A stretch of DNA of 64,000 bases from Caenorhabditis remanei (taxonomy: Eukaryota; Nematoda; Chromadorea; Rhabditida; Rhabditidae): the NCBI RefSeq assembly GCF_010183535.1, contig NC_071329.1:372001-436000 (forward strand). The letters run 5' to 3'. Numbering within the stretch: the stretch's first letter is position 1; every line of letters starts with the position of its first letter. The translations under genes and the position numbers were made by a program. The notes below the pieces were generated by a model. That model saw only the letters and a list, made by a program, of their open reading frames with translations, made no database searches and was not told the origin of the DNA. Positions 1 to 12,015 of the stretch are shown here, piece after piece.

Positions 1-395
1 CAAAAAAAAAATTTCAAATTTTATTTTATTTTGAAAATCACAATTTCACCAAAAAAACACCAACCTTTTGAGTTTTTAAGCTGGAAAATCAGTCAAAAAC
101 CGAAATTTTAACACTAAAACTTTTGACAGATTTTTTTTCTGAAAAAAACTGATTTCCACGCAAAAAATGTGGGTTTTAAGCAATTTCCTATCAAAGGTGC
201 TGTAAAAATCAGTTTTTAAAGCTTTAAAATTGAAGTTTTTGTTGCTTTTTCGTCAAAAATTGAAGTTAGCATTGGAAAATTTCGAAACTGCAAATTTCAG
301 CTAAAAAACTGAGTTCTTTTGGCAATTTTCCGATTAAAAGTTTATGAAAAACTCGAATTTCTAAACCAAATTCAGCTTTTTATCGTCCAAATTGA

Positions 396-540
396 TATTG
401 ACACGACACGGTTCTTACAACCGCGCTCTACTGGAACCGAAGAATTGTGTGTGCGAAATTGAGAGATTCAGAGAAAAAGAGACATCTTTCAAGGGGATTT
501 TGGTGGAGCGCAGTTGTAAGAATTGTGACGAGCTAATATT
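396..540. repeat. MITE-like inverted repeat, family 1 (short variant)
   Basis: Ends CTTACAACCGCGCTC and GAGCGCAGTTGTAAG are inverted copies, and the right flank reads GAGCTAATA. Related copies lie at 24098-24362, 30230-30500, 30612-30872, 41899-42168, 45713-45848, 49355-49572 and 52143-52277. No coding capacity. This copy is in the intron before the first visible dnj-20 exon. Confidence 0.8.
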
Positions 541-616
541 TTGACTAAAAATTTCAAACTTTAAGCTCAAAAACCCAATTTCTTCCCTCAAAAACCCACA
601 AATTCCAAATTTCCAG

Positions 617-3600
617 GTGCTCTCCGACAAAGAAAAACGCGCAATGTACGATCGACACGGCGAAGAAGGCGTGGCGAAGATGGGCGGTGCCGGTGGTGGT
701 GGACACGATCCGTTCTCATCGTTCTTCGGCGATTTCTTCGGTGGTGGACAAGGAGGACATGGAGAGGAGGGAACGCCGAAGGTATATACGGAATTTCTGC
801 TGAAAATCCGTGAAAATTTAGTCAAAAACGCCAAATTTTGACCAAAAATCATCAAATTTGGTCAATTTTGCAAAAGTGGGCGTAGCCTAATACATTTTTT
901 ATAATCTTTTTTTTCAGGGTGCCGACGTGACAATCGACCTGTTCGTGACACTTGAGGAGGCCTACAATGGACATTTTGTGGAGGTAAACCAGCTGGCGCA
1001 CCTGGGACGCGTTTTGTAGAAAAATGGAAATTTTCGCTAGAAAATCGGATTTTCGAAATCTGGCGTTATTTTAGCGCGTTTGGATTTTTGGCGCACCAAC
1101 GCGTTTTCTGAAAGAAGTGAAATTTGGAAGTCAAAGCTCATTTTTCATTGAAAATAGAGTTTTTATAGGATATTTTCACTTAAAAATCGAATTTCAGAGT
1201 TCTCGGATTCAAAAACCTAAAAAAAAAATGAAGGTCACTGGCGCACCTTCGACGCGTTTACTTTTTTATTTTAAAGCGATTTCAGGCAAAAATTGCCATT
1301 TTTGGCAAAAAGCAACACAAAAAATGCCCAATTCGAGCTTGAAATCGGGAAATTTTATATTTTTTGATCTAAGAACCGCGGAAAATAACATTTTCCTCTG
1401 TCAGAAAATAACAAATGTTTGAAAAATCGAATTTCCCTCATTTTTCAGCTTTTTTTCTCTATAAAACCGGTAAAAATCGCAATTTTCAGCCCGGAAAACT
1501 CTGAAAATCCACATTTTGCTGAGTTTTTCCACGAAAATTTTGTGAAAATTTCAACAAAACAATTTCCAGATCAAACGAAAGTAGGCGGTTGGCGCACCTA
1601 GGACGCGTTTTCTAGAAAAACTAATATTAGTGTTTTTATAACGAATTTTCACTTGAAAATTGAAATTTCGAAGTTCTCGCTTTCCAAAACCTCAAAATTA
1701 AGGGTTTCTGGCGCACCTTCGACGCGTTTTTTCTTTCAGATAAAACGAAAGAAGGCGGTGTACAAACAAACGTCAGGAACGCGTCAATGCAACTGTCGAC
1801 ACGAGATGCGAACGGAACAAATGGGACAGGGAAGATTCCAGATGTTCCAAGTGAAAGTGTGTGACGAGTGTCCGAATGTGAAGTTGATACAGGAGAATAA
1901 GGTGTTGGAGGTGAGCAGAGGAGAGAATTCAGGCTGGCGCACGGTTGACGCGTTTTATTTCAGGTCGAAGTGGAAGTCGGAGCAGATGAGGGACATCAAC
2001 AGATCTTCCATGGAGAAGGAGAGCCACACATTGAGGGAGATCCAGGAGATTTGAAATTTAAGATTAGGATTCAGAAGCATCCAAGGTATAGTTGCAACTG
2101 TGCTCTACTGCGATTCTTGATCTCAGTTTAAAGAGAGAGAGAGAGAGGACATTCCAAAATTTAAGATTTTTTGATATGAATCGATTCAGAAAACCAACAA
2201 AACTTGAACTTTTCGAAAAAACGCGCCCAGGGCGCGCCAGTAATGCTCAAAAAGTGTCGTTTATGACGGAATTTTCTGTAAAAACATCGTTTTTCGCCGG
2301 TTTTTAGTCAAATTTGACCAAATTTTCTGGTTTTAAAAACGCGCCAGAGGTGCGCCAGAAATTGGCAAAATGCACTAAAAGCAATGTAAATTTAACAATA
2401 TTTTTTAGTTAAAACTTTATTTTCAGAAGATTTAATGTAAAAATATGTGAAAATCGTCTTTTTTGGTCGAAAAACCATCAAAATCGGTCCTCTAGGTCTG
2501 CCAATTTACAAAAACTACGGAAAAGAGATAATTATCTTGAAGTTAGGTCTGAAAATCAGTCTGAAGTGAGTTAAGAGACCTCAGAGTGCCAAAAATCGCT
2601 CCGTGCAGTTTTTAGTACATTTCAATGGAAATTCTCCCCTTTGTGCATTTTTCAAAATTAAAAAAAAATTCAATCGAAAAAAACACTTTGAAGTCGCATA
2701 ACTCGCTTCAGACTGATTTTCAGACATAGCTCTAATTCTTCTTGGGATTTCTGAATCGATTAATATCAAAAGTCTATTGGAATAGTTGTGCCCCCCCCCC
2801 CCTCTTGACAGAGAATTGCTATCGTTAGTTCGCACTAAAAGTGTAACATTCCTCACCGCTCCCTGCATAACCACGCAAGTGCACTTTTTTCCTCCCTGTC
2901 AACGTAGCGGTTCCCTCTCTGAAAGACTTCAAGTGGTGGCGATGGAGAGTTTAAAAAACTACTACTTAACACCTTTTCCTTTCACAAATCCCCTCTTACC
3001 AACCGGTTTACAGTGACAGTTTTTGGTAATAGTTTTTTTTGGTGATGTGTATAATGTGTCACTCATAAACCGAACGAAACAAACTAATAACTGAACAAAG
3101 TCGTCACTTTCGATTGTATTATGGTAATACGATGGGGGGAAAGTGAACGAAAGGATGAACTTGATCTTTGGAATCGGGTTTCCAACTGTTCTGAGTTTTG
3201 AGCCATGCTCAGGAGATTCCTGTACACGGACGAGAAATTTTGAAATTTTGACTTCTGGTCAATGTTCTGATGTCAACGAAGATCTAACGTCACTTGTCAA
3301 TAGTATTGACTCAATACTAATAATGACGTGATCCTTAGTATCAAGTTTCTAGAAGCAGTGCTGAAACTGAGGAGTCAGAACCTAGGCAGGTCTGTCTGGA
3401 ACTCAAAGTAGAACTCTAGGAACCTGACATGATAATCCGGAGAATGAACCTCGGAGAAGACGGCTCCAGGCGCCAAGGTTTCAACGTCAGATGTCCATGA
3501 GTGCTTTGAGCGGTTCCTTTGAATTAAGGCAAGCCGGAGATTCTGGTACACAGAGAGGAATATTGAAATCCTGACTTCAGGTCAAATAATAGTTCTGAGC

Positions 3601-5416
3601 TAGACAGTTGTCTGAAGATCTAACGTCACTGGTCAATAGTATTGTATTAACTCAATACTAATGATGACGTGATCCTTAGTATCAAGTTTCCAGACGGAGT
3701 ACTGAGGAGTCAGAGCCTATGCAGGATCTCCAGGAATCTAACATGATATAATCCGGAAACCCGACGGATCCAGAAGTATATCGTCAGAAAACCATGAGGA
3801 CTTTGAACGGTCCCTATGAACACAGGTTCTGATTTGAGAAATCCGACGTGACACCCGATTCTACAAGATCGGAGCTCTATCTCACCCTAAATTCTTGCTC
3901 ATTGAGACATCCCACTCCACAGAACGCTCAAGCAGTCGAGTTGCTATCAATCGATAGCTTTATCTTCTGAGAAGATTCTTCTCCGCCCTTCTCACCCCTC
4001 ACATTAGAAAAAAAGAAGCACGAAGCATGCTCAAGCAGCCGCACACTCTTTTTCATCCATTTTTCATTACAACACATCCTCAGACTTGCTGAGAGTTGCT
4101 TCTCTTAGCTCATTCCTACATCACACCAAGATATACCTTAGACATTTCACGGCACTGTGCTCAGCTGTTTAACTGAAAATGAAAATGATGTCATTCTATG
4201 GTTTTTGAGCAGCTGGACACTGTTTAGTGTAACTAGCGATGAGCTCACAACTTTCAGTCTACGGCTGACTAGATGAATCTTCTGAATCATGAGATTGTTC
4301 TTAAGGTTGAGACCCCAAAGACCACAGAGTGCTCGAACAAAAGGGATTTCAGTCAGACGACTTTCGACATATTTTGCGATCTCTCTCTCTCTCCCGGTGT
4401 GACCAACCCTTAAAAACACACACACATACAAACACAATCACATGTTCCTCTAGTATGTATGTGGTTTCACTTTTTTCTCCTTCGTCTTCATCACCGCTCG
4501 TTTTCTCTCTTTTTCTTCGTTCCGAGACCGCCCGATCTGTATGTGACCGCCCAGAGTCTTGCCCGCAAGACAGCGCGCGCATAAGCACATATGAGAGAAG
4601 GCTCGTGATTTTAGTGAAAAAATGTTCGACTGTTTCACTATGTTTGCTCCGTTCATCATATTGCATTTGTCCTTACGCATTCTTAACCCGGTTTTTCTAA
4701 GGAAAATGACGTTTTTGAACTCATCTTGGTCGTTTAGTGGTCAGAAAATGGTCTAGAAAGCCTAGAGTGTCATATGAGATCTGAAATCTAACGATAGACC
4801 GGCCTTGTGACATCTCGGGTCCGAAAATCAAGAAATTTTTAGCCTTGAGACATTGGCGGTCTCTTAGTCAGGCTTACAGACATAGGAAATCGCATGGTCT
4901 GGTCATTCTTACGGTCCTTTTTGCCATAAAAGCTAAGATGGCATTCCTAAAACTATTGAATCGGATAAACTAGGTGTTTATCCTGACCTATTAGCTAAAC
5001 TAGCTCTTCCTGGCGCCTCCTAATCGAATCAGACCCATCCTGGACTAAAAAAGTGCCAACACGTCACTTCCGCCTACACAGTCCTCCCACATCATCATTC
5101 AAATCATTCCATTGATTTCAACACACAATTGAATTCGGAATGAATTCTCTCCCCCTCTCCCAACAAACACGTAGGGAGTGGTTTAGCCACCCCTCCTCTC
5201 GTATTCAATCGCTTCTGATCAACATCATCAACAACACTGTGTTGTTTTCGACACCCCGATTTTAATCGTTGTTTTTCGCCTTCTTAGGCAGAGGCTGAAA
5301 AGAAAATTCTGCTGGAAATCGGTGAACTTCAAACGTTCTACCCCGGAACACAGGCTGCCCAAACATCCGGTTCGATTCTAAAACCAATCGATATCGGTGG
5401 AAAAAATGCTTCAGAC

Positions 5417-5460
<44 letters not shown>

Positions 5461-8400
5461 CGTTTCGTGCTCATTCATTCTCATTTCCTTCCCCACCAAC
5501 TACTTTTTCATTTTTCTCTCTCTGCTTCTCTCGTCACACTCCACCTGATCGCATACACTATATCTCTTCATTTTTCTATTTGTCCAACTGATTGATGTGT
5601 GTGTATGTGGAAGAGAAGATGAAGAAGAAGAAGAAGAAGCGAAGTTCGTCATTCATGTGCTCAGCGGGCAGCTCCACACTTGACGAGAGAATGAGCACTA
5701 CCAGCTTGCGTCAGTCCGTTTTTTGCTTTTGTTATAGCTATACACTCATTAGAGTGATTTATAGTTAGTTGATTTCGTTCTTCGCGAATTTCCAAAGTTT
5801 TACACTTTGTATTTGACGGCTCAGCTATTCCTTACTGCTAGGACGCCTATGGTAGCCAGAGCACTCTCTGCACAGCCCGCGAGCGGTTTTAGCCATTGCT
5901 CTGACGCCTACTGTAGCCAGAGCCGGCTGAGGAGTTCTGATTTTCTGTGGAATATCTCGTTGCATCAGAACTCTTTTGTCCTTTCAACTTTTAAATTCAC
6001 TTAGAATCTAAGTCTGTACCTCCTGAAGCAAGAGAACATCAATCATGATCACGCTAATTCGGCTACGATAACCTTGTCTACCTAGTAAGGATGACCTTGT
6101 GAAGGTTATTCAAAAAGCCGCATCAATCATGATAACGATCTGTTTATTCGAGATGGATCTATCAATTTCTTTCAAATTCAACGATTTGATTATGAGGCCT
6201 TCGGATTCAACTTGAATCATTCAAGACTTCTGAAGTCCCGATTCTACAGATTCTGAAGTTCAGAATTAAATATTTGCCAAGGTTAGAACACTTCACCAAA
6301 ACCGCTTGATTCAAAAGTGTTGCAACATTTAATTGCTGTCTCCTAATCTTGACACTTTTATTGGCACCTCTAATCGGTCACGACGAATCGAAAGATAAAC
6401 GACAAGAATGTGTCAATTACATCGTTATCATCGTGAATGAGGAATTGATCCCCCTATCTCTCAATCAATTGATTCTTCTTTCCGCATTGACAAGGTTATG
6501 TCAATTCTCAATTGGAGAACAAAACGCCTTTCAATTCAATTGATTGATTCGAGTTGAAGTGTCTTTCTCTCCTTCCCCGTTGGTGTTGGAATTCTGAAAA
6601 ATAATTCTCTTTCAGCCCCAACCATCCTATTCTTCTCTCCCACGCATTGTGTTTTGGGGATTGAGAAGAATAGGGGGAAAAAGAATAACAAAATAGAAAT
6701 ATATTAAAAAAACGCCCACTTTTCCGCCCTTCTCACTCTCCGCAAGCCACACAACACAGTGCCTCCAGGATTCTGTTATCAGTTTTGTGTCGATTTTTTC
6801 CCCCTTCCCCTCCACTCTCCCGGCCACCCACCGGCAGTTTTTTTGGTTCTCGCAATCGCTCCCGTCGAATGAGAAACTAGGAGAAAGTTCCGGTTTTCTC
6901 TGGATGATTTCTCGCGGATAAGATGCAATTTTACCCGATTAGAGAAGAGACGGGATTCAGGTTCCTCACAGTTTTCTTTTCTTTTTCCGAGACATGTCGG
7001 GATCAGGTTCTTCTGATAGTTACAGTAAGGCTCGCCCCGAACGGCAGAAATCGAATTCGTCGAATCAAATGATGTCGGGAGCGACAGTTAGTACAGACGT
7101 CACCTTCTTACGAATTCAAACGAGAATTCGGATGATAGACACTGTACTTTAAATGGGATTATTCAGTTCTGAATGTTCAATGATCGGAAGCGAAGATTCA
7201 GGACTCTGGACCTTTAGGATTACTGTAGCTAGAATCTTGTCTAGGTTAGCTCCCGAATCTACTGCTACAGCAAGATTCCAAGGATAACTGGAATCTCCTG
7301 AATGAGATTCTGAAAATCTGGAATTTTTGGCTTCCAAAAGGTTTCTTTCTTCCCAAGATCGCTGTGCCTGTCCCATTACAATCCCTAGCCTACACACAGC
7401 TACAGTACTATCTGTCCGACTGTCTGAGACCAAGCCGTTTCAAGATTGTTGAGCTTCAGGGCTACTGTAGCTGGAATGTCGTCTAGGTTGAATCCCGAAC
7501 TTTCTGACTTAACCTTCAGCAAGGTTCCAAGGATTCATTGAATCCAGCGAAAGAGATTCTGAAAAGCCTGCATTTTTCAGCTTCCAGAAGGTTGTTTGTT
7601 AATAAGATCGTTCTGCCTGTACCATAACGATCCGCTAGCATACACACAGCTACAGTATGACTGCAACCTTCTTAAAAAGTCGTTGTACTTCTTCTTCTTC
7701 TTATTGAGTGTACTATCACACTCCTCGAAGTACACTCAAAGGAAGTACACAGCTAATCCAGTTACGATTCTTCGCCTTTCTCATCACTTTTTCACATCTC
7801 TAATACCCTCCAATTAGCAAGAAAAGGGGCATAGTAGTAGTAAAACAGAGTCTATCAAGATGACCCCGATCGGCATCTTCTCTTCTATTCAGACGTCGTC
7901 AACGTCTTCTTCTTCACATCTATCTCCCGATCTCTCTCTCTCAATGACAATATCATTCCTCCCCCTATTACTAATCTCCGCAATATGTACATGCCTTCCG
8001 CTTCTCTCTTCTTCTATCGAGAAAACGGAGAGAGAGAAAGAAGGATTGTAATACGAAACGAATGTTTGATGCGTTGGCGGTGTTGTAGTGTGTTGTGTGT
8101 CTGCTTCACTGACACCCTCTCTCACTCTCACTGATTCCGCCACCTCTCGCTATTCAGTCTTCTCGCAGTTCTTCTTTTCTGTCAGGGTTTCTGTAATCTC
8201 TCTGTGTCTTCTTCTGAAACGGTCTTCAATTCCTCAACTAACTGTATTGGTATTACAGGTTCGAACGCAAGGGTGATGATCTGTACACGAATGTGACCAT
8301 CTCACTTCAAGACGCTCTCAACGGTTTCGAGATGGAAATTCAACATCTCGATGGGCACATTGTCAAGGTTCAACGTGATAAGGTGAGTGAGAGGACATCC

Positions 8401-9444
8401 GGACACAACAGACATGTCTCCGTTGTTGTTCAACAATTAATGTTCAAATAGTGGACACGTACACAGATAGACACAGACAAAAATAATAAAAAGTGATCAG
8501 ATCACGAGAATGACGTGGCACTGTGATGAAATGTGAAGTGATGACAACAGGAAATGTCATTGATTAGTAATAGGAGTAGTGATTAGGAATTTTAGAATTC
8601 CTGACAGTTTTACAGTTTCAGTTTTACTGTTTTTACGTTACCTTGATTTTCTGAAAATTTGAGGAAAATACTTGGAATCCGAGCAGAGATGTATATATTT
8701 TATTAAATAACTTTCTTCGAAAACTTCTATCAAGTATTTTCTTCAAATTTTGAAAAAATCAAATTTTCTTACTGGACCTACCTCTTCTTACGTGATTTCA
8801 CTATTTTAAAGACTCTCGTTTGTTATCTGAACACATTTTTCAAATAATGATAGTCACAACTATTCAAAATCTCACTAGGGAAGGTCATAGAGTCAGTTTG
8901 GAGTTATTGGACGTGAGAAAACGGTAATAACAAATATAAATTCAATTTTTGCCCTCGAGGCGTGGTATTTGAGAAAAACATTGTCAAAGTTCGGAAAAAT
9001 AGAGATTTTTACCTTTCTGACTCGGTAATTATCTATTTTTCCCAACGTTGATCTTGTGTTTCTCGAAAACCAGGCCTCGATGGCCAATACTAATTATATA
9101 TTTGGAATCAGCGTTTTCTCAGCTTTCCAATGGTATAAGTCACGTCCAATAACTCCAAAATGCCTCCATGATCTTCCCTTGTCAGTAGAAATTTATTAAT
9201 TTTGGAAATTAAATTTTCTCAAAAATGATTAATCAATTCTTTGCAGGTAACGTGGCCAGGAGCGCGTCTTCGAAAGAAGGACGAAGGAATGCCATCCCTT
9301 GAGAACAACAACAAAAAGGGAATGCTCATCGTGACGTTCGACGTGGAATTCCCGAAAACCGAGTTGTCCGACGAGCAGAAGGCGCAGATCATCTCGATTC
9401 TACAACAACAAGAAATCAAGCCCAAAGCGTACAACGGCCTCTAA
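617..9444 (+). CDS. dnj-20: DnaJ-family ER co-chaperone (ERdj3/DNAJB11 type), 3' six exons, 5' end outside window
   Basis: Exons 617-781, 918-983, 1740-1910, 1964-2085, 8259-8382 and 9247-9444 join in frame to 281 residues ending in TAA. The first visible residues ([18 protein letters not shown]) are the end of a J domain, so the signal peptide and most of the J domain lie upstream, about 75 residues judged from human DNAJB11 (358 aa). A Gly/Phe-rich linker follows, then the substrate-binding part with a cysteine pair CNC and later CDECPN, typical of ERdj3, then the C-terminal domain ([16 protein letters not shown]). Members of this family bind unfolded proteins in the ER lumen and pass them to BiP; that role is known, not visible here. 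Intron 4 is 6.2 kb, very long beside its neighbours, and has CT-rich tracts. The name rests on protein similarity from memory. Confidence 0.93.
984..1963 (+). repeat. Recurrent GGCGCACC...GACGCGTTT motif in dnj-20 introns 2 and 3
   Basis: The motif CTGGCGCACC, a few bases, then GACGCGTTT occurs near 998, 1090, 1240, 1588, 1708 and 1932. Two copies lie directly before the acceptors of the exons at 1740 and 1964. The same motif recurs in introns of the DIMT1-like and RTRAF-like genes further right, so it is a dispersed repeat and not a feature of this gene. Confidence 0.75.
2150..2785. repeat. MITE-like element, family 3, in dnj-20 intron 4
   Basis: The left end carries GATATGAATCGATTCAGAAA and the right end carries the inverted match TCTGAATCGATTAATATCAA, with paired internal segments (GTCTGAAAATCAGTCTGAAG). 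Related elements lie at 22795-23165 and 25090-25610. It also contains GGCGCGCC-type motifs at 2231 and 2350. A C12 run begins at 2791, just outside. Confidence 0.7.
3143..3800. repeat. Diverged tandem duplication, period about 336 bp
   Basis: The segment around GATCTAACGTCACTTGTCAA at 3281 recurs at 3617, followed in both by AATAGTATTG, an ACTCAATACTAAT block and GTGATCCTTAGTATCAAGTT. Similarity extends upstream (GGAGATTC..GTACAC). It lies within dnj-20 intron 4 and has no reading frame I would trust. Confidence 0.75.
3801..8258. other. Rest of dnj-20 intron 4: CT/GA-rich tracts, no gene seen
   Basis: No exon chain or RNA gene was recognised here. CT-rich tracts stand at 4381-4396, 5515-5540, 7905-7950 and 8115-8170, of the kind often found in worm promoters. 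A second diverged tandem duplication (CTACTGTAGCTAGAATCTTG near 7210, matched near 7460, period about 255 bp) ends in ACACAGCTACAGTA at 7394 and 7640. An internal promoter for a short dnj-20 transcript is possible but not shown. Confidence 0.5.
5420..5459. repeat. (AC)n microsatellite, about 20 units
   Basis: An uninterrupted AC dinucleotide run in dnj-20 intron 4. Short open frames across it on both strands are repeat artefacts. Confidence 0.98.
8890..9170. repeat. Palindromic MITE-like element, family 7, in dnj-20 intron 5
   Basis: Left arm GGAGTTATTGGACGTGA is the exact complement of the right end TCACGTCCAATAACTCC. The inner part around CCTCGAGGCGTGGTATTTGA pairs with TCGAAAACCAGGCCTCGATG. 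Single related arms occur near 16765-16860 and 30950-31025. Confidence 0.8.
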
Positions 9445-10782
9445 ACGACGGGTGGATGAAGCCTAGAAGTCGATATCAACAAGTACACAATTAGATCTTC
9501 CACGGAGCGAATTTCAAAAATCTCTCTCCTTTTTTTCTCCACATTTTTCTCCCCACCCCCATTACTGAAAAGTCGCGAAGATCTCCGGATCAAATCCTTC
9601 TTCATCATCTTCCCAAAAAAACATCTGAATCTTCTTCTAGCAGACGCTGATCTCTTTTGGTCTTCATCTCTCTGAAATAACATCTTCTGAATCCTTTTAT
9701 CTTTTTTCCATAGAGTCAAGTTTTTTGTGTGGAAATTTCACTGTAAATTTATTTCCCCACAAAAAATTCGAACTCTTGGCCAACACTCGGTAGTAGGAAC
9801 TGTAAAATGGAAATTTTTTGAATTTTTCCAAAAAAAAGCTTCTATCTACCGATCACGGAGACAATCCAGTGTTGAGTCGAACCTGATCTTCAACTCAAAA
9901 AATGGTCCAAATCAGACCTTTATATATGTATTCCCCACCTATAATCCCCCCCATTCTTGTTAACCACGTCAGAGTTTCTATTGTTTTCTCTCTCTCACTC
10001 TCTCGATTTCTCTATGCTTTTTAACAGGTTTTCAACCTTTCTCTCTCTTTCTCTGCGTCTCTCTCTCTCAACACACAGACTCTCTCACTCTCTCCTTCCC
10101 CCATGAATCCAAAGTTCTATATTTTAAATTTTTGGGTATTTTATCTCCTCTTTTGGTGGCCTTTTTCTTCTCTCAATTCTCTCAAAACAATCTAGTTTTT
10201 CTCAAAAAAGTTTTTGTATCTGTGATAGACACTTTTCTTCCCATTTTTTAAGGCTCAATTTCTTCTTTCTTGTTTAAATGTAAAAATGTTTCTCTTTTTT
10301 CTATATCGATATGTGCCTTCGCCTTGCCTTTGTGCTTGTCGCCCCCCCCCCCCCCCCCCCAATTTTTGATTTTCTATAAATTTTTAGTAATAAATGAGGG
10401 ATAATTTTAAAAAAGGTGTTTTTCAGCTTCAGAGTAACAAGAGCTTTCAAAAAAAAATCATGAAAATCTACAGTAACCCGATGGTTTCAGTCCCAAAAAA
10501 TACAGTAACCCGAAATCTTAAATGCACACTGTAGTTTGCGCGGTGAGACCCATTTTGAGACCCCGAATAGGAACCGCTATAAGAACCGGTTCTGGTCAGG
10601 GCGGTTCTACTTCGGACGGTTCGTATCTACACCCAGCAATCGCGCCCCACCGACAAGTTTCTCACGATCGAAAAAAAAGAAAATAATGCTTATCAAGGAC
10701 GTCACGTATCTCAGCATACAATTTTTTGCTATCAAACGAAAAAATTAATTTATTGATTTTTCTTTCGCCAGACCCTTCAACC
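9445..10782 (+). other. dnj-20 3' UTR and gap; AATAAA at 10389-10394
   Basis: After the stop the sequence is rich in pyrimidine tracts (CTCTCTC blocks at 9987-10095) and has a run of about 19 C from 10342. A canonical AATAAA at 10389 is the first convincing poly(A) signal, giving a 3' UTR near 960 nt. From 10440 to 10782 I see only AT-rich spacer and the acceptor-like site (TTTCTTTCGCCAG) before the next ATG. Confidence 0.6.
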
Positions 10783-11211
10783 ATGACTTCCAAACCATTC
10801 AACGTGCTAACTAAGGAACTCGTCTTTCTGAAAAATAAATCTTCGACACAAACGATTCGAATCGAAAGACTCGATCCTTCTGTTCTCGGAATCAGAGCTT
10901 CGCACAACCTACCGGAATGCTTCACACTTACTCCCAGTCAAGGTATTTATCAAACTTTTTTAAATTTTAAAATATGTTTTTTTAACTAAAATTCAGTTGT
11001 CACTCGTTTGCCGTATGAATACGAAGTTTATTATGACTCTTCGAAAAATGATGGTTTGACGATTCCGGAAACTATACATATCAAGTTCACAGAGAAGATA
11101 TTTATGGCGGAGGGTTTGATTGATGGAGTAACGATTAGAGTGAGAATTGCGGAGAAAAAGACAAAGTGGGTTGGTTTGGAAATTTTAGAAGAAACTAAAA
11201 TAGAATCATAA
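10783..11211 (+). CDS. Small 124-residue protein, possible MSP-like (Ig) fold
   Basis: Two exons, 10783-10942 and 10997-11211, join in frame (phase 1) to 124 residues. The ATG follows TTTCTTTCGCCAG at 10771, a likely trans-splice site, which decides the start. The protein has no signal peptide or membrane segment. Its spacing of hydrophobic strands (KELVFLKNKSSTQTIRIE, then CFTLTPSQ, then TIPETIHIKF) resembles the beta-sandwich of major sperm protein family members, but I see no diagnostic MSP signature. I do not recognise a named orthologue. The gene model is fairly secure; the fold is a guess. Confidence 0.65.
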
Positions 11212-11324
11212 GATCAGTGTGAAGACGTAATATACATCATTAGAAAGTTGAATGGTCCAAATGGGGGAGTTTCAAATAACGATACGTACAGTACCGCTCA
11301 AAAGCTTATCAACTTTTGCTGTTT

Positions 11325-11720
11325 TCAGTAAAAACTGACCGAGTTTGCAAGCGTATTTCGGTGTCACCCGATTGTCCGATAAACTCAATTTTGTATGGGT
11401 TAGAAAGTGCAAAAATAGCAAAAAAATTTTGTAGTTAACCATTTTTGTTTAGGGACACTACCGGAAAAGTTACAGGTTGTCAAAGTCATTTCTCCCTGAA
11501 ATCGACTAATTTTAGCGCATATTAGCGAAATTTAGGAGCTTTTCACTTTGACAACCTGTAACTTTCCCGGTTGTGTTCTAACAAAGAAAAGGTCAACTAC
11601 AAAAATGATGTGCTATTTTTGCTATTTCTAACCCATTCAAAATTGAGTTCATCAGACAATCAGGTGACACCAAAATACACTGTCAAAGTTGGTCATTCTC
11701 CACTGAAAACCGCAAAAATT
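11325..11720. repeat. Palindromic MITE-like element, family 8
   Basis: The two halves are imperfect inverted copies centred near 11515. GGTGTCACCCGATTGTCCGA pairs with the region reading CAGACAATCAGGTGACACC, and AAAGTTACAGGTTGTCAAAG with CTTTGACAACCTGTAACTTT. It occupies most of the gap between the 124-residue gene and the TRIM-like gene. No gene is seen elsewhere in 11212-12015. Confidence 0.85.
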
Positions 11721-12015
11721 TAGCTGATTCTGATTTTTTTTTCCAATTTTGCAACGGAGCTCCTAGAAAAAAATACTTGGGCTCACAGTTTCAGTACTAA
11801 AACATGTTGTTTTGCAATTGGCGAATCCCTGATATCCATTGCCACTGCCCTAATGTCCCCAATGTGGAGACTCTACAAATCGGGAAGAACACTTTTTTTT
11901 AAACAATTTTCAGTGACGGAAATGAGAGACATTTCCGGCACTGCTACTATCCTACTAGCTACTTTTTCAACATAAGACACTTCCCCTATCTCCATACATT
12001 GTGAAATTCTTCTAG

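Noticed and set aside
415..855. 146-residue minus-strand frame opposite the first visible dnj-20 exon
   Set aside because: It is antisense to a conserved J-domain/Gly-Phe exon; the Pro-rich reading is the complement of Gly codons.
5262..5591. Frames rich in Thr-His or Cys-Val across 5420-5459
   Set aside because: These are translations of the AC microsatellite.
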